DNA of 64,000 bases from contig NZ_JBIWFB010000002.1 in the NCBI RefSeq assembly GCF_044762855.1, positions 434,001 through 498,000 of the forward strand, in the 5' to 3' direction. This document shows positions 34,700-42,869 of the stretch, piece by piece. The notes beneath the pieces were generated by a model. That model did no database searches. It had not been told where the DNA came from and saw nothing but the letters and a program-made list of their open reading frames with translations. Position 1 is the stretch's first letter, and the number at the start of each line of letters is the position of its first letter. Both the position numbers and the translations under genes were made by a program. The DNA comes from Psychrobacillus sp044762855 (lineage in GTDB: Bacteria; Bacillota; Bacilli; Bacillales_A; Planococcaceae).

Positions 34700-34850
34700 G
34701 AGTGGAATGAAGTTTCCGCTATGATTTTCGCTGCTGGTCGGACGCTGCCCCAGCCGCTTCCCTTGATCCTGCGCAAGCTTGTCGCAAAAGTAAATTTTCG
34801 CTAACGTTATTTCCGCTGGGGCGCCGATTGCTGCGAAGATCAATAGAAGT
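34700..34850. repeat. GC-rich imperfect inverted repeat, possible mobile or palindromic element
   Basis: This part of the 620-base gap (34676-35299) is clearly richer in G+C than its surroundings. Arm 34727-34755 (starts ttcgctgctggtcgg, ends gccccagcc) resembles the reverse complement of 34814-34837 (cgctggggcgccgattg, then ctgcgaa). It codes for nothing convincing. It may be a small dispersed repeat, but only one copy is visible here. Confidence 0.45.
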
Positions 34851-34920
34851 TTCGTACTTTTTCAGTATCAATTCGCTCAAGACAAAATTTTTTCAGTGAG
34901 TGTATCCAGTAAATGGCTTA

Positions 34921-35030
34921 GAGCAACCAATCGGTCGTTGAAAGCAATTAGTTTTAGTCTGAAAGCAACTATATAAGGTATAAGAGCAACCAAATTGCCC
35001 TCCAAAGCAACTAATTCTTTCTATAGCAAG
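34921..35030. repeat. Degenerate tandem repeats with exact 21-bp period
   Basis: The core agcaa recurs at 34922, 34943, 34964, 34985, 35006 (spacing 21 each) and 35025 (spacing 19). Units begin RAGCAAYYA and otherwise vary, with GAA often at the unit end. No open frame runs through them. The rest of the gap (35031-35254) is AT-rich with no feature that I can support. Confidence 0.75.
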
Positions 35031-35254
35031 TTTACTTGAAGTAGATAACTATAGTTATGGCTCGTTTTTTGTAAATGTGGAGAAAATGCCTTACAATGTT
35101 GTGCATTCTTCCCTAGCTAAATAAATAGCTCCAATAATTTACCGTAGAGCATAGGCTGGAGGTTATCTTACGAAGTATTAACCCTATATTACTTGCAATC
35201 TAAAATGTTACTTTTGAAGTTGCTTGAAAAAAGTGAAACGCATTTCTAAGCAGT

Positions 35255-35290
35255 AAAAAAGGATCCATACTTCGGATCCTTTTGTTTTTT
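35255..35290 (-). terminator. Terminator of the AAA ATPase gene
   Basis: Stem aaaaggatcc pairs with ggatccttttg; on the minus strand it follows the gene at 35300 and runs into T residues. Confidence 0.8.
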
Positions 35291-35299
35291 ATGATCTGG

Positions 35300-36568
35300 T
35301 TAAAACCCAATAGAAGATTCGTCTTTTTCCCAATCATTTTTTATTGATCGTTTGTTTTGTTTAATTAGTTCCTCAATACGTTTTTCATAAGCAAGTTCTC
35401 CGTCATAATGCCAATTGAGCGCAACGGACATATAAAGTTCGTTTAACTGGGACATAGATAGTCCTCTGGAGCGTTTAGCCATGTCTGCAAATTGTTCTTC
35501 TGTGAAAATATGCTTAATATCGAGTTTCCGCAAATAGTTTTCCCGTACTTTTTCAGAAGGGGAAGGGATTTCGTATGCCCGGTCAAATCTTCCCGCACGG
35601 TTAATAAGCGCAGGATCGATTTTTTGCGGGTAGTTTGTCGTCCCGATGATAAATAACCCTTCTCTGGATTGCGCACCGTCTAACGTGTTTAAAAAGACGG
35701 ATCGCGTGTATTCTGGCATGGAGTCAATATCTTCGATCACTAAAATTGCTGGAGCTAAACGGGTAACAATGCCAAATACTTCTTGTACAGAATGGCTGCC
35801 AGTGAATTCGGTAATTTGCCAATAGACAACCGGTGCTTTGGTAGAGCCAGTAATGGACTTTACTAAAGTCGTTTTACCGTTACCAGGTGACCCGTATAGT
35901 AGGATCCCGCGTTTATATGGTAGACCATAATCTTTGAAAAAGTGACCATCTTCTTTAAAGAATTCATCGATGGAGCGGAAGATATCTTGTTTGATACTTT
36001 CGGATAATAATACATCATCACGTCCCACTGCAGCTTGCTCTCCGTATTTTCGACGTTGCACCCCATGCTCAGTATCGACTAAATAGGTAACAGATTGCAT
36101 GAGTAATTGACGCATTTTTTCGTTGATTTCTTGCAAGAAAAATAGAGCTGTTTCAGCCGAGGTTGAAAAGAAATAGTATTCTGGCCAAGTATTACCTCCA
36201 GAGTAATTAAAAGAGAATGTCATGGCGACATCATATTCGGGGAAGTAGATGAGATTGTTTTCAAATGTTTCGACAATCTCCAGTTTACTTTCTATCGATA
36301 ATTGTGATTTGCTTGTAATTTTAATTTGAGCTCTTGTTTCAAAGATAGATGCGAGTACTTCATACGTAATAAGATTGTTTTCCATCATTTCTAATAAGTT
36401 GCCGTCTAATTGTAAAATAGATTCTCCTATGTCGATCGTTTGCCAATTCGCGTACTTATGATCTTTTAAAAGGTGAATAATTCGTTTGGATACAATAGCA
36501 AAATCTTCGTAATTAGGATGGGTTTCTCTGAAATCTTCATTGTGTGAAAATAAAACAGGTTTTTGCAT
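35300..36568 (-). CDS. AAA+ ATPase with uncharacterised N-terminal domain
   Basis: A 422-residue AAA ATPase. The N-terminal 190 residues are an unassigned domain. The AAA module follows: Walker A GSPGNGKTT near 230, Walker B ILVIEDID near 275, sensor 1 GTTNYP near 308 and the second-region-of-homology arginines in NRAGRFDR near 322. A C-terminal helical lid ends the protein. There is no protease domain, so a chaperone or remodelling role is likely. Its size resembles B. subtilis YjoB, but I am not sure of that link. ATG 36568 follows cggaggt. Confidence 0.8.
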   Translation of the reverse strand: MQKPVLFSHNEDFRETHPNYEDFAIVSKRIIHLLKDHKYANWQTIDIGESILQLDGNLLEMMENNLITYEVLASIFETRAQIKITSKSQLSIESKLEIVETFENNLIYFPEYDVAMTFSFNYSGGNTWPEYYFFSTSAETALFFLQEINEKMRQLLMQSVTYLVDTEHGVQRRKYGEQAAVGRDDVLLSESIKQDIFRSIDEFFKEDGHFFKDYGLPYKRGILLYGSPGNGKTTLVKSITGSTKAPVVYWQITEFTGSHSVQEVFGIVTRLAPAILVIEDIDSMPEYTRSVFLNTLDGAQSREGLFIIGTTNYPQKIDPALINRAGRFDRAYEIPSPSEKVRENYLRKLDIKHIFTEEQFADMAKRSRGLSMSQLNELYMSVALNWHYDGELAYEKRIEELIKQNKRSIKNDWEKDESSIGF

Positions 36569-36591
36569 CAAATACCTCCGATTAATATGAT

Positions 36592-36628
36592 AGAAAAAAG
36601 GTTCTCCTGGATATAGAAGAACCTTTAT
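36592..36628 (-). terminator. Terminator of the rhodanese gene
   Basis: On the minus strand aaaggttct pairs with agaacctttttt, placed between the rhodanese stop and the AAA ATPase start. Confidence 0.78.
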
Positions 36629-36657
36629 GTATGTCTGGACTTAAATAACTTTCATGA

Positions 36658-37041
36658 TTATTTCGATTTGATCTTGCCAGTCCAAGTCTTAAAGCCGCCT
36701 TGTAGCTGGTTTAACTCTGTATATCCTTTTTTCTTTAAAAACATTGCTGCACGAGAACTTCTTGCACTGCTTTGACAATATAGATAAACAGGCTTATCTG
36801 GACGAATTTCTTTAAATCGTTGTCGAAGTTGTGACGAAGGAATATTTCTTGCTCCTAGAATATGTCCCGCATCAAATTCTTTTGGCTCTCTCACATCGAT
36901 TAATTGGGCTTTGCGGTAGCCTGCGATGAATTGTTCTTGCGTAAGGTTTGTAACAGCTTTTTTTAATCGAAGTGCTTGGACGATAGCATAAACTACTAAC
37001 GCGACAATTACTGCGATTAAAAAGTATAAAGTATTAGACAC
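36658..37041 (-). CDS. yqhL: Membrane-anchored rhodanese-like protein (YqhL type)
   Basis: A 127-residue protein with an N-terminal membrane segment (about 4-22) and a rhodanese domain: IDVREPKEFDAGHILGARNI near 48 and the active-site loop YCQSSARSSR with catalytic Cys 89. Rhodaneses move sulfane sulfur; the acceptor is unknown. Divergent from lipM, as in B. subtilis yqhL-yqhM. Confidence 0.88.
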   Translation of the reverse strand: MSNTLYFLIAVIVALVVYAIVQALRLKKAVTNLTQEQFIAGYRKAQLIDVREPKEFDAGHILGARNIPSSQLRQRFKEIRPDKPVYLYCQSSARSSRAAMFLKKKGYTELNQLQGGFKTWTGKIKSK

Positions 37042-37144
37042 GGTCTTTCCCCTTTCTATGTTTCCATATCTATTATAAAAGATTCACTAGATACAATTCA
37101 ATCTATTTGATAAAATGAATATCGTTGTGAAGGGGGAGACTTGT

Positions 37145-37981
37145 GTGGAAAAGACAAAATGGTATTTTATAAATTCGGGTCCTTGTAGCCCATCTTATAA
37201 TATGGCACTTGATGAAGCGTTATTAGATTGGCATAGTGAGGGTCTCATTCCGCCAGTTGTTCGATTTTACGAATGGAATCCTGCTACTTTGTCGATTGGT
37301 TATTTTCAATCGGTTGAAAAAGAAATTGACATGGATGCCATTAAACGTTTAGGATTAGGATTTGTTCGAAGACCTACGGGTGGAAGAGGCGTACTTCATG
37401 AACATGAACTTACATATAGCGTGATTGTGACGGAAAGTTACCCAGATATGCCAGCTACTGTGACAGAAGCTTACCGAGTAATAAGTGAAGGATTGTTAAT
37501 TGGTTTCCAAAATCTCGGTTTAGATGCATATTTTTCTATCCCTGACACAGATGAAAAAAAACAGGATTTAAAAAAGCCGAAATCTGCCGTTTGCTTTGAT
37601 GCTCCAAGTTGGTATGAACTTGTAGTGGAAGGTAGAAAAGTAGCTGGTAGTGCACAAACTAGGCAAAAAGGTGTCATTTTGCAACACGGAGCAATATTAT
37701 TGGATTTGGATGAAGATAAATTAATTCAGACATTCAAATTTTCTTCTGAAGCATTAAAAGAGCGCGTTAAAGCCGGCTTGTCGAAAAAAGCAGTTGCCAT
37801 CAACAAAATAAGTCAAAATCCTGTAACAATCGACGAATGCAAAATTGCATTTAAAAAAGGTTTTGAAGATGCTTTAAAAATTGAATTAGTGGAATATAAG
37901 TTAACGGAAGAACAAGAAATGTATGTACAAGAGTTGGAAGCAAAGCGATATGCTAATGATGAGTGGAACTTTAGAAAATAA
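37145..37981 (+). CDS. lipM: Octanoyl-[GcvH]:protein transferase LipM
   Basis: Transfers octanoate from acyl carrier protein to GcvH in lipoate synthesis. The 278-residue length equals that of B. subtilis LipM, and the catalytic cysteine falls at the same number, C150 (AVCFDAPSWYE). RRPTGGRGVLHEHELTYS near 78 and GRKVAGSAQTRQKG near 167 are the acyltransferase motifs. GTG 37145 is preceded by aaggggga. It supports the glycine cleavage genes just upstream. Confidence 0.93.
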   Translation: MEKTKWYFINSGPCSPSYNMALDEALLDWHSEGLIPPVVRFYEWNPATLSIGYFQSVEKEIDMDAIKRLGLGFVRRPTGGRGVLHEHELTYSVIVTESYPDMPATVTEAYRVISEGLLIGFQNLGLDAYFSIPDTDEKKQDLKKPKSAVCFDAPSWYELVVEGRKVAGSAQTRQKGVILQHGAILLDLDEDKLIQTFKFSSEALKERVKAGLSKKAVAINKISQNPVTIDECKIAFKKGFEDALKIELVEYKLTEEQEMYVQELEAKRYANDEWNFRK

Positions 37982-38059
37982 TTTATTTTTTTATAGTCAT
38001 TTAGTCCATTGACTACCGAGGTCATTAGGTTTGTACCAAATCTATTCATTTGCAAAATA

Positions 38060-38108
38060 ACACAACATATAGTATCGTTTATAAACAATGATACACTATA
38101 TATGGTGT
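38060..38108 (+). promoter_or_regulatory. Paired NrdR boxes upstream of nrdJ
   Basis: Two 16-bp sites, acacaacatatagtat (38060-38075) and acactatatatggtgt (38093-38108), match the NrdR box (acaCwATATaTwGtgt) and are 33 bp apart, about three helix turns. The first overlaps a weak promoter (TTGCAA, 17 bases, TATCGT). NrdR would repress the gene when dATP is plentiful. Confidence 0.78.
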
Positions 38109-38137
38109 GTTTTATTTTTGAATAAAAGGGAGGCAAT

Positions 38138-40708
38138 ATGATGGTATTAGCATCTCAGAATAAAAATGCAACCATTAACATTGAACAGTTAAACAAAGAC
38201 ATTGAACAATTTCCTCAAGTACACCCAATTACAAACAACATGACATTGACACATAAAGGTGTATCTAGACTAGTAATGATTGACCGTTATTCTTTTAAAG
38301 ACACGGAGAAAAAAACGCTAAAAACAGGAGATTTTGTCGTATTAACGGTAAAAGACGATCCGAAATTCCCTGCGCGCGGTTTAGGGTATATCGTGTCGAT
38401 TAATCAGGACGCGAAAACAGCAGATGTATTGATCGAAGAAGATTACCGCAGTGCAATTGATGACAGCAATCAAGTTGCATCAGGAGTTGTAACTCGTCCG
38501 CTTAGCGTGATTGAGAAACCTTTAGAAGTATTCTATGAACAAATTGCTAAACGAAATGCTACTGGACTTGCTTCTGTTGAGAAGACGGAAGAAAAAAGAG
38601 CAGAATGGTTCGAAAAGTTCTATCAGCAATTAGTTTCTTTAAAATTCATCCCTGCTGGACGAGTATTATATGGAGCAGGTACAGGAACGGACGTAACGTA
38701 TTTTAACTGTTACGTAATGCCATTTGTAGCTGATTCACGTGAAGGAATTAGTGATCATCGTAAACAAGTAATGGAAATTATGAGCCGCGGTGGTGGTGTT
38801 GGTACAAACGGTTCCACACTTCGTCCACGTAACACATTAGCACGAGGAGTAAACGGAAAATCTTCCGGCTCTGTCTCCTGGTTGGATGATATTGCTAAAT
38901 TGACTCATCTTGTCGAACAAGGCGGTTCTCGCCGTGGAGCACAAATGATAATGCTGGCAGATTGGCACCCGGATATTGCGGAATTCATCATTTCGAAAAT
39001 GCAAAATCCGCGTATTTTACGATTCTTAATCGAAAATACAAATGATGAAACGATCAAACAATTAGCCAAGGACAAGCTTAAATTTAAACCTTTAACGTAT
39101 CAAGAAGAAGCGATGTATCAAGGGATTATCAACTATAAGGCAATCCCAGGTCTTGGAGGTTTCAGCAACGAAATCATTCGTGATGCAGAAACAAAACTTC
39201 GTGATGGTGGGACGTACACTGTTCATAATGCGGAATTTTTAACAGGTGCGAACATTTCAGTAACATTAACAGATGACTTTATGAAAGCAGTAGAAAATGA
39301 TGATGATTTTGATCTTCGTTTCCCAGCGACTGAATCTTATACAGAAGAGGAAATGGCTTTCTACAACGAAAATTGGCATACGATTGGCGATGTTCGTGAG
39401 TGGGAGAAAATGGGTTACGCTGTAAGAACTTATCGTACAGTAAAAGCGAAGGAACTTTGGAATTTGATTAATATTTGTGCAACTTACTCAGCAGAGCCAG
39501 GTGTTTTCTTCATTGACAATGCAAATGAAAAAACAAATGCAAAAGCATATGGACAAAAAGTTGTTGCAACAAACCCATGTGGTGAGCAACCGTTAGCTCC
39601 ATATTCTGTTTGTAACCTAGCAGCTGTTAACTTAGCACAATTTGCAAATAAAGAAACAAAAACAGTCAACTATGAAGCTTTAAAAGAAACAGTACGTGTT
39701 GGTGTGCGTATGCAAGATAACGTTATTGACGCAACACCATATTTCTTAGAAGAAAATAAAGTACAAGCACTTGGTGAAAGACGTGTTGGGCTTGGAGTAA
39801 TGGGATTAGCCGATCTACTTATTTATTGTGAAAAAGAATACGGTTCTGAAGAAGGAAATATTTTAGTAGATGAGATTTTTAAAACCATTGCTATCGCAGC
39901 GTATGAAACTTCTGCAGAGCTTGCAAAAGAACGAGGAAGTTTCCCGTTCTTAACAGGCGAAACCGAAGAAGAAACAAATCGTCTTCGCAAAGCTTTTACA
40001 GAAACAGGATTTATGCAAACAATGCCAGAGGAAATTAGAAATACTATTTTAGAATCAGGTATTCGTAACTCGCATTTATTGACAGTTGCACCTACTGGTT
40101 CTACTGGAACAATGGTTGGTGTTTCAACTGGTCTGGAACCTTATTATTCGTTTACGTATTACAGAAGCGGACGTTTAGGTAAATTTATCGAAGTAAAAGC
40201 AGATATTGTAAAAGAATATTTAACAAATAATGAAACAGCTGAAGAAGAAAATCTTCCAAACTGGTTTGTAACAGCAATGGAATTACCACCAGAGGCACAT
40301 GCAGATGTGCAATGTATTATCCAACGCTGGATTGATAGCTCGATTTCCAAAACAGTAAATGCGCCACGTGGATACACAGTAGAGCAAGTAGAAGCTGTTT
40401 ATGAACGCTTATACAATGGCGGAGCAAAAGGTGGTACTGTATACGTCGATGGAAGTCGCGATGCGCAAGTTTTGACGCTAAAAGCCGAAGAAAACACATT
40501 AGATGACGACCAAGAACAAGAAGAAAAAGTAGTTGAAAAACGCCCAATCGTGTTAATCGACACGATCCAAGATTTACGCTCGACAAACGTAACGATTGGT
40601 TCGGAAGTAGGTAACACTTGCCCAGTTTGCCGAAAAGGAACTGTAGAAGAAATGGGCGGCTGTAACACATGCACGAACTGTAACGCACAGCTAAAATGTG
40701 GTTTATAA
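38138..40708 (+). CDS. nrdJ: Adenosylcobalamin-dependent (class II) ribonucleoside-diphosphate reductase
   Basis: Makes deoxyribonucleotides with B12, independent of oxygen. It has 856 residues with the ten-stranded barrel: first redox Cys in FNCYVMPF near 189, the radical site NPCGEQPL near 484 and VAPTGSTGTM near 650. The C-terminal tail carries zinc-finger-type cysteines (CPVC, CNTCTNC) and a final CGL, as in NrdJ. ATG 38138 or 38141 follows gggaggc. It is an addition relative to B. subtilis, which has class I only. Confidence 0.95.
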   Translation: MMVLASQNKNATINIEQLNKDIEQFPQVHPITNNMTLTHKGVSRLVMIDRYSFKDTEKKTLKTGDFVVLTVKDDPKFPARGLGYIVSINQDAKTADVLIEEDYRSAIDDSNQVASGVVTRPLSVIEKPLEVFYEQIAKRNATGLASVEKTEEKRAEWFEKFYQQLVSLKFIPAGRVLYGAGTGTDVTYFNCYVMPFVADSREGISDHRKQVMEIMSRGGGVGTNGSTLRPRNTLARGVNGKSSGSVSWLDDIAKLTHLVEQGGSRRGAQMIMLADWHPDIAEFIISKMQNPRILRFLIENTNDETIKQLAKDKLKFKPLTYQEEAMYQGIINYKAIPGLGGFSNEIIRDAETKLRDGGTYTVHNAEFLTGANISVTLTDDFMKAVENDDDFDLRFPATESYTEEEMAFYNENWHTIGDVREWEKMGYAVRTYRTVKAKELWNLINICATYSAEPGVFFIDNANEKTNAKAYGQKVVATNPCGEQPLAPYSVCNLAAVNLAQFANKETKTVNYEALKETVRVGVRMQDNVIDATPYFLEENKVQALGERRVGLGVMGLADLLIYCEKEYGSEEGNILVDEIFKTIAIAAYETSAELAKERGSFPFLTGETEEETNRLRKAFTETGFMQTMPEEIRNTILESGIRNSHLLTVAPTGSTGTMVGVSTGLEPYYSFTYYRSGRLGKFIEVKADIVKEYLTNNETAEEENLPNWFVTAMELPPEAHADVQCIIQRWIDSSISKTVNAPRGYTVEQVEAVYERLYNGGAKGGTVYVDGSRDAQVLTLKAEENTLDDDQEQEEKVVEKRPIVLIDTIQDLRSTNVTIGSEVGNTCPVCRKGTVEEMGGCNTCTNCNAQLKCGL

Positions 40709-40749
40709 TAAAAAAATAAGTAGAAGTATGTGGCTTTGAAATATAGTCG

Positions 40750-40789
40750 TACCATTTGTAAAAAAGATATACCGTTTATAAAAAAAGTC
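40750..40789. repeat. Imperfect 20-bp tandem duplication
   Basis: Two adjoining units, taccatttgtaaaaaagata (40750) and taccgtttataaaaaaagtc (40770), match at most positions. They precede the nrdJ terminator. The rest of the gap up to 41010 is AT-rich without a convincing gene. Confidence 0.55.
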
Positions 40790-40796
40790 ACACTCT

Positions 40797-40837
40797 TATA
40801 CCCCTTTGGATAAAATTATCTAAAGGGGCGTTTTTAT
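40797..40837 (+). terminator. Terminator downstream of nrdJ
   Basis: Stem cccctttggat pairs with atctaaagggg (one G-T pair) around a six-base loop and is followed by gttttta. It lies about 90 bases after the nrdJ stop and is part of a sequence repeated near 42062. Confidence 0.7.
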
Positions 40838-41010
40838 GTTCAAAAGAAAACGATTATTTTAAATTGAGAATTGAATTAAAGAGGATACATTCTCTCTTTT
40901 GATATAAATACTAATTTTCTTTATCTTATTAGGATTGATAGAATATTAAACCACACGTTTTATTTAACTTCATAATAAGCTAGCGGCTATGAGTCTGAAC
41001 TAATTATGGA

Positions 41011-41196
41011 CTATTGCTTCTTCATAATACCTGCTTCTTGAAGCTTTACTAATAGCTCGTTAAAGTCTGCTACTAGCTCAGGTAGTGTAGTTGCAGTAGA
41101 CTCAGCTTGGTGTTCTATCTGAAAACTAACCTCGTCGGGTTGTATCTTAACTAGAGTGCCTAATCCGGGTATTAACTTTTTAGCCTCGTGTGTCAT
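41011..41196 (-). CDS. Small hypothetical protein
   Basis: A 61-residue protein starting MTHEAKKLIPGLG, mixed charge, no membrane segment. I do not recognise it. ATG 41196 has a near-perfect aaaggaggtga seven bases before it, which makes the gene credible. It is the third gene of the minus-strand cassette after the Xre regulator and the membrane protein. Confidence 0.6.
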   Translation of the reverse strand: MTHEAKKLIPGLGTLVKIQPDEVSFQIEHQAESTATTLPELVADFNELLVKLQEAGIMKKQ

Positions 41197-41243
41197 AGTT
41201 ATCACCTCCTTTCAATTACTCCTAAAAAAGTACATGAATTTCA

Positions 41244-41675
41244 TTACATCTCTTTATCGTACTTGAAGCGGTAATAAGTGTTATATGCAACGATAAACAG
41301 ATAGGAAAAAAACAATAGCAATACCACTATTAAATCTATACCCATCAAGGCAATTGATAACAATAACGCGCCATACACAAAAACCATCATGTCATATGCT
41401 TTCGCTTTTGCCTGGTTAGCGATTGCCAAATTACGCTCATCTTTCTTGTCAATCTCCAGTTGCTTTGCTGCGGCAGGATCACTCTTCATAGCACGTTGGA
41501 GGACTATTTCTCCTATACCGTGACCAAAAATAAGACACCCCAGTCCTACACAGATATAAGGCATTGCAACTAGCATACCTTGTGGATCTTCAATTGTTTT
41601 GATGAAGAATAGACCTACTGTTAGTAGTCCTATACCTGCCGCGGTAAGAATATAAGCGGAAATAATTTTTTTCAT
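41244..41675 (-). CDS. Membrane protein partnered with Xre regulator (DUF2178-like)
   Basis: A 143-residue membrane protein with two pairs of hydrophobic helices (about 7-55 and 92-132) separated by a cytosolic loop containing LEIDKKDERNLAI. That DERN motif occurs in membrane proteins commonly encoded with small Xre regulators. ATG 41675 overlaps the regulator stop (ATGA), so the two are coupled. Function unknown. Confidence 0.72.
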   Translation of the reverse strand: MKKIISAYILTAAGIGLLTVGLFFIKTIEDPQGMLVAMPYICVGLGCLIFGHGIGEIVLQRAMKSDPAAAKQLEIDKKDERNLAIANQAKAKAYDMMVFVYGALLLSIALMGIDLIVVLLLFFSYLFIVAYNTYYRFKYDKEM

Positions 41676-41878
41676 ACCTTTTCGTCCTCCTCATAAATAA
41701 AGATTTCTTCAATAGTCATACCAAAAAAACGTGCAATCTTGAATGCTAAAAGAATCGATGGGTTATAACGTCCGTTTTCAAGTGAACCGATTGTTTGCCT
41801 TGATACTTCAAGGGCCTTTGCTAACTCTTCTTGATTAATTCCGCGTTGTTTACGGATTTTTTCTAAACGGTTTTTCAC
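41672..41878 (-). CDS. Xre-family transcriptional regulator
   Basis: A 68-residue helix-turn-helix protein: IRKQRGINQEELAKALEVSR with recognition helix SRQTIGSLENGRYNPS, then ALLAFKIARFFGMTIEEIF-like helices. GTG 41878 is set by aaggaggg. A near-perfect palindrome just upstream and its own consensus promoter suggest tight autoregulation. It heads a three-gene operon. Confidence 0.88.
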   Translation of the reverse strand: MKNRLEKIRKQRGINQEELAKALEVSRQTIGSLENGRYNPSILLAFKIARFFGMTIEEIFIYEEDEKV

Positions 41879-41889
41879 CTGGTCACCCT

Positions 41890-41917
41890 CCTTATGGAAA
41901 GCTAGCTTTACATAAGG
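41890..41917 (-). promoter_or_regulatory. Palindromic operator of the Xre cassette
   Basis: A 28-bp palindrome: outer arms CCTTATG and CATAAGG around a core of AAAGCTAGCTTT with one mismatched pair. It lies between the -10 element and the GTG start, overlapping the ribosome binding site. A related half-site (ATGGAAAG) occurs again just upstream of the -35. Confidence 0.72.
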
Positions 41918-41919
41918 GA

Positions 41920-41948
41920 AGTATAGTCAGTAATGCAATATATGTCAA
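41920..41948 (-). promoter_or_regulatory. Consensus sigma-A promoter of the Xre cassette
   Basis: On the minus strand TTGACA (41948-41943), 17 bases, TATACT (41925-41920). It is one of the closest matches to consensus in the window, flanked by operator-like sequence on both sides. Confidence 0.8.
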
Positions 41949-42061
41949 GCTTACTTTCCATCTTCAATTTATAAACGAAAAACATGTTTTGATTAATCTT
42001 TTTACAAAACGGTTTTTCATTTAACGTGAAATATGGGACTGCTGGGTGTTTTTGATTAAAA

Positions 42062-42122
42062 TTTATAAAAAAGATGCATCGTTATTCCCCTTTGGATATT
42101 ATTATTTAATGAGGAGTTTTTT
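42062..42122. repeat. Second copy of the 60-bp repeat flanking the Xre cassette
   Basis: This stretch (tttataaaaaa near its start, then cccctttggata and a final T-run) is a diverged direct copy of 40775-40836. Its hairpin is decayed by at least two mismatches. The remaining DNA of this 295-base gap (41949-42173) is AT-rich, with no gene visible. Confidence 0.6.
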
Positions 42123-42173
42123 CGTCTAAAAGATAAAGAAGATTGTTATTTAAATTTATTTAGGAGTGGGAAA

Positions 42174-42869
42174 ATGCGAGATATTACGATTTTAATTGCG
42201 GATGATGAGGAGGAAATAGCTGATCTGGTTGCCATCCATTTAGAAAAAGAGGGTTATCATATTATTAAAGTATCGGATGGACAAGAGGTTATTCATGCTG
42301 TTGAGGCTCAGGTCATTGATTTGTTGATTTTAGATATTATGATGCCGAAAATGGATGGATATGAAGTGACCCGTCGCATTCGTGAACAACATAATATGCC
42401 GATCATATTTTTAAGTGCTAAAACATCTGATTTTGATAAAGTACAGGGATTGGTAATTGGAGCAGATGATTATATGACTAAACCATTTATCCCCATTGAA
42501 TTGGTAGCAAGGGTTAATGCACAGCTGAGGCGCTATATGAAGTTGAATCAACCTAAAACTAAACAAAACTTAAATTTGGAATTTGGAGGATTAATGATCT
42601 CTCCTGAACAACGTACGGTTATACTATATGGTAAGAATATTGAGTTGACACCGAAAGAATTTGAGATTTTATATTTATTAGCCAGTAATCCAAATAAAGT
42701 TTACAGTGCTGAAGATATTTTTCAGAAGGTATGGGGGGATGCATACTATGAAAGTGGAAATACCGTTATGGTTCATATTCGTACTTTGCGAAAAAAACTT
42801 GAAGAGGATAAACGAAAAGACAAAATGATAAAAACTGTATGGGGAGTAGGTTATAAATTCGATGGATAA
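42174..42869 (+). CDS. OmpR-family response regulator (VanR-like)
   Basis: A 231-residue two-component regulator. The receiver domain has acidic DDEEE near 10, phosphorylated Asp 54 (LLILDIMMPKMDG) and Lys near 104. The C-terminal winged helix (from about 130) contains LTPKEFEILYLLASNPNKVYS and a final VWGVGYKFDG. ATG 42174 is preceded by aggagtgg. It overlaps the sensor gene by eight bases. It probably controls the vanY- and vanZ-like genes that follow. Confidence 0.88.
   Translation: MRDITILIADDEEEIADLVAIHLEKEGYHIIKVSDGQEVIHAVEAQVIDLLILDIMMPKMDGYEVTRRIREQHNMPIIFLSAKTSDFDKVQGLVIGADDYMTKPFIPIELVARVNAQLRRYMKLNQPKTKQNLNLEFGGLMISPEQRTVILYGKNIELTPKEFEILYLLASNPNKVYSAEDIFQKVWGDAYYESGNTVMVHIRTLRKKLEEDKRKDKMIKTVWGVGYKFDG

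Noticed and set aside
34921..35030. CRISPR-like array
   Set aside because: The units are only 21 bp with a five-base invariant core; there are no long identical repeats, no spacers and no cas genes.
37982..38137. Cobalamin riboswitch before nrdJ
   Set aside because: The leader is too short and lacks the B12-box; only NrdR sites are visible.
40399..40791. Minus-strand open frame opposite the nrdJ end
   Set aside because: It is antisense to well-conserved nrdJ codons and has Ser/Phe-rich composition typical of a shadow frame.
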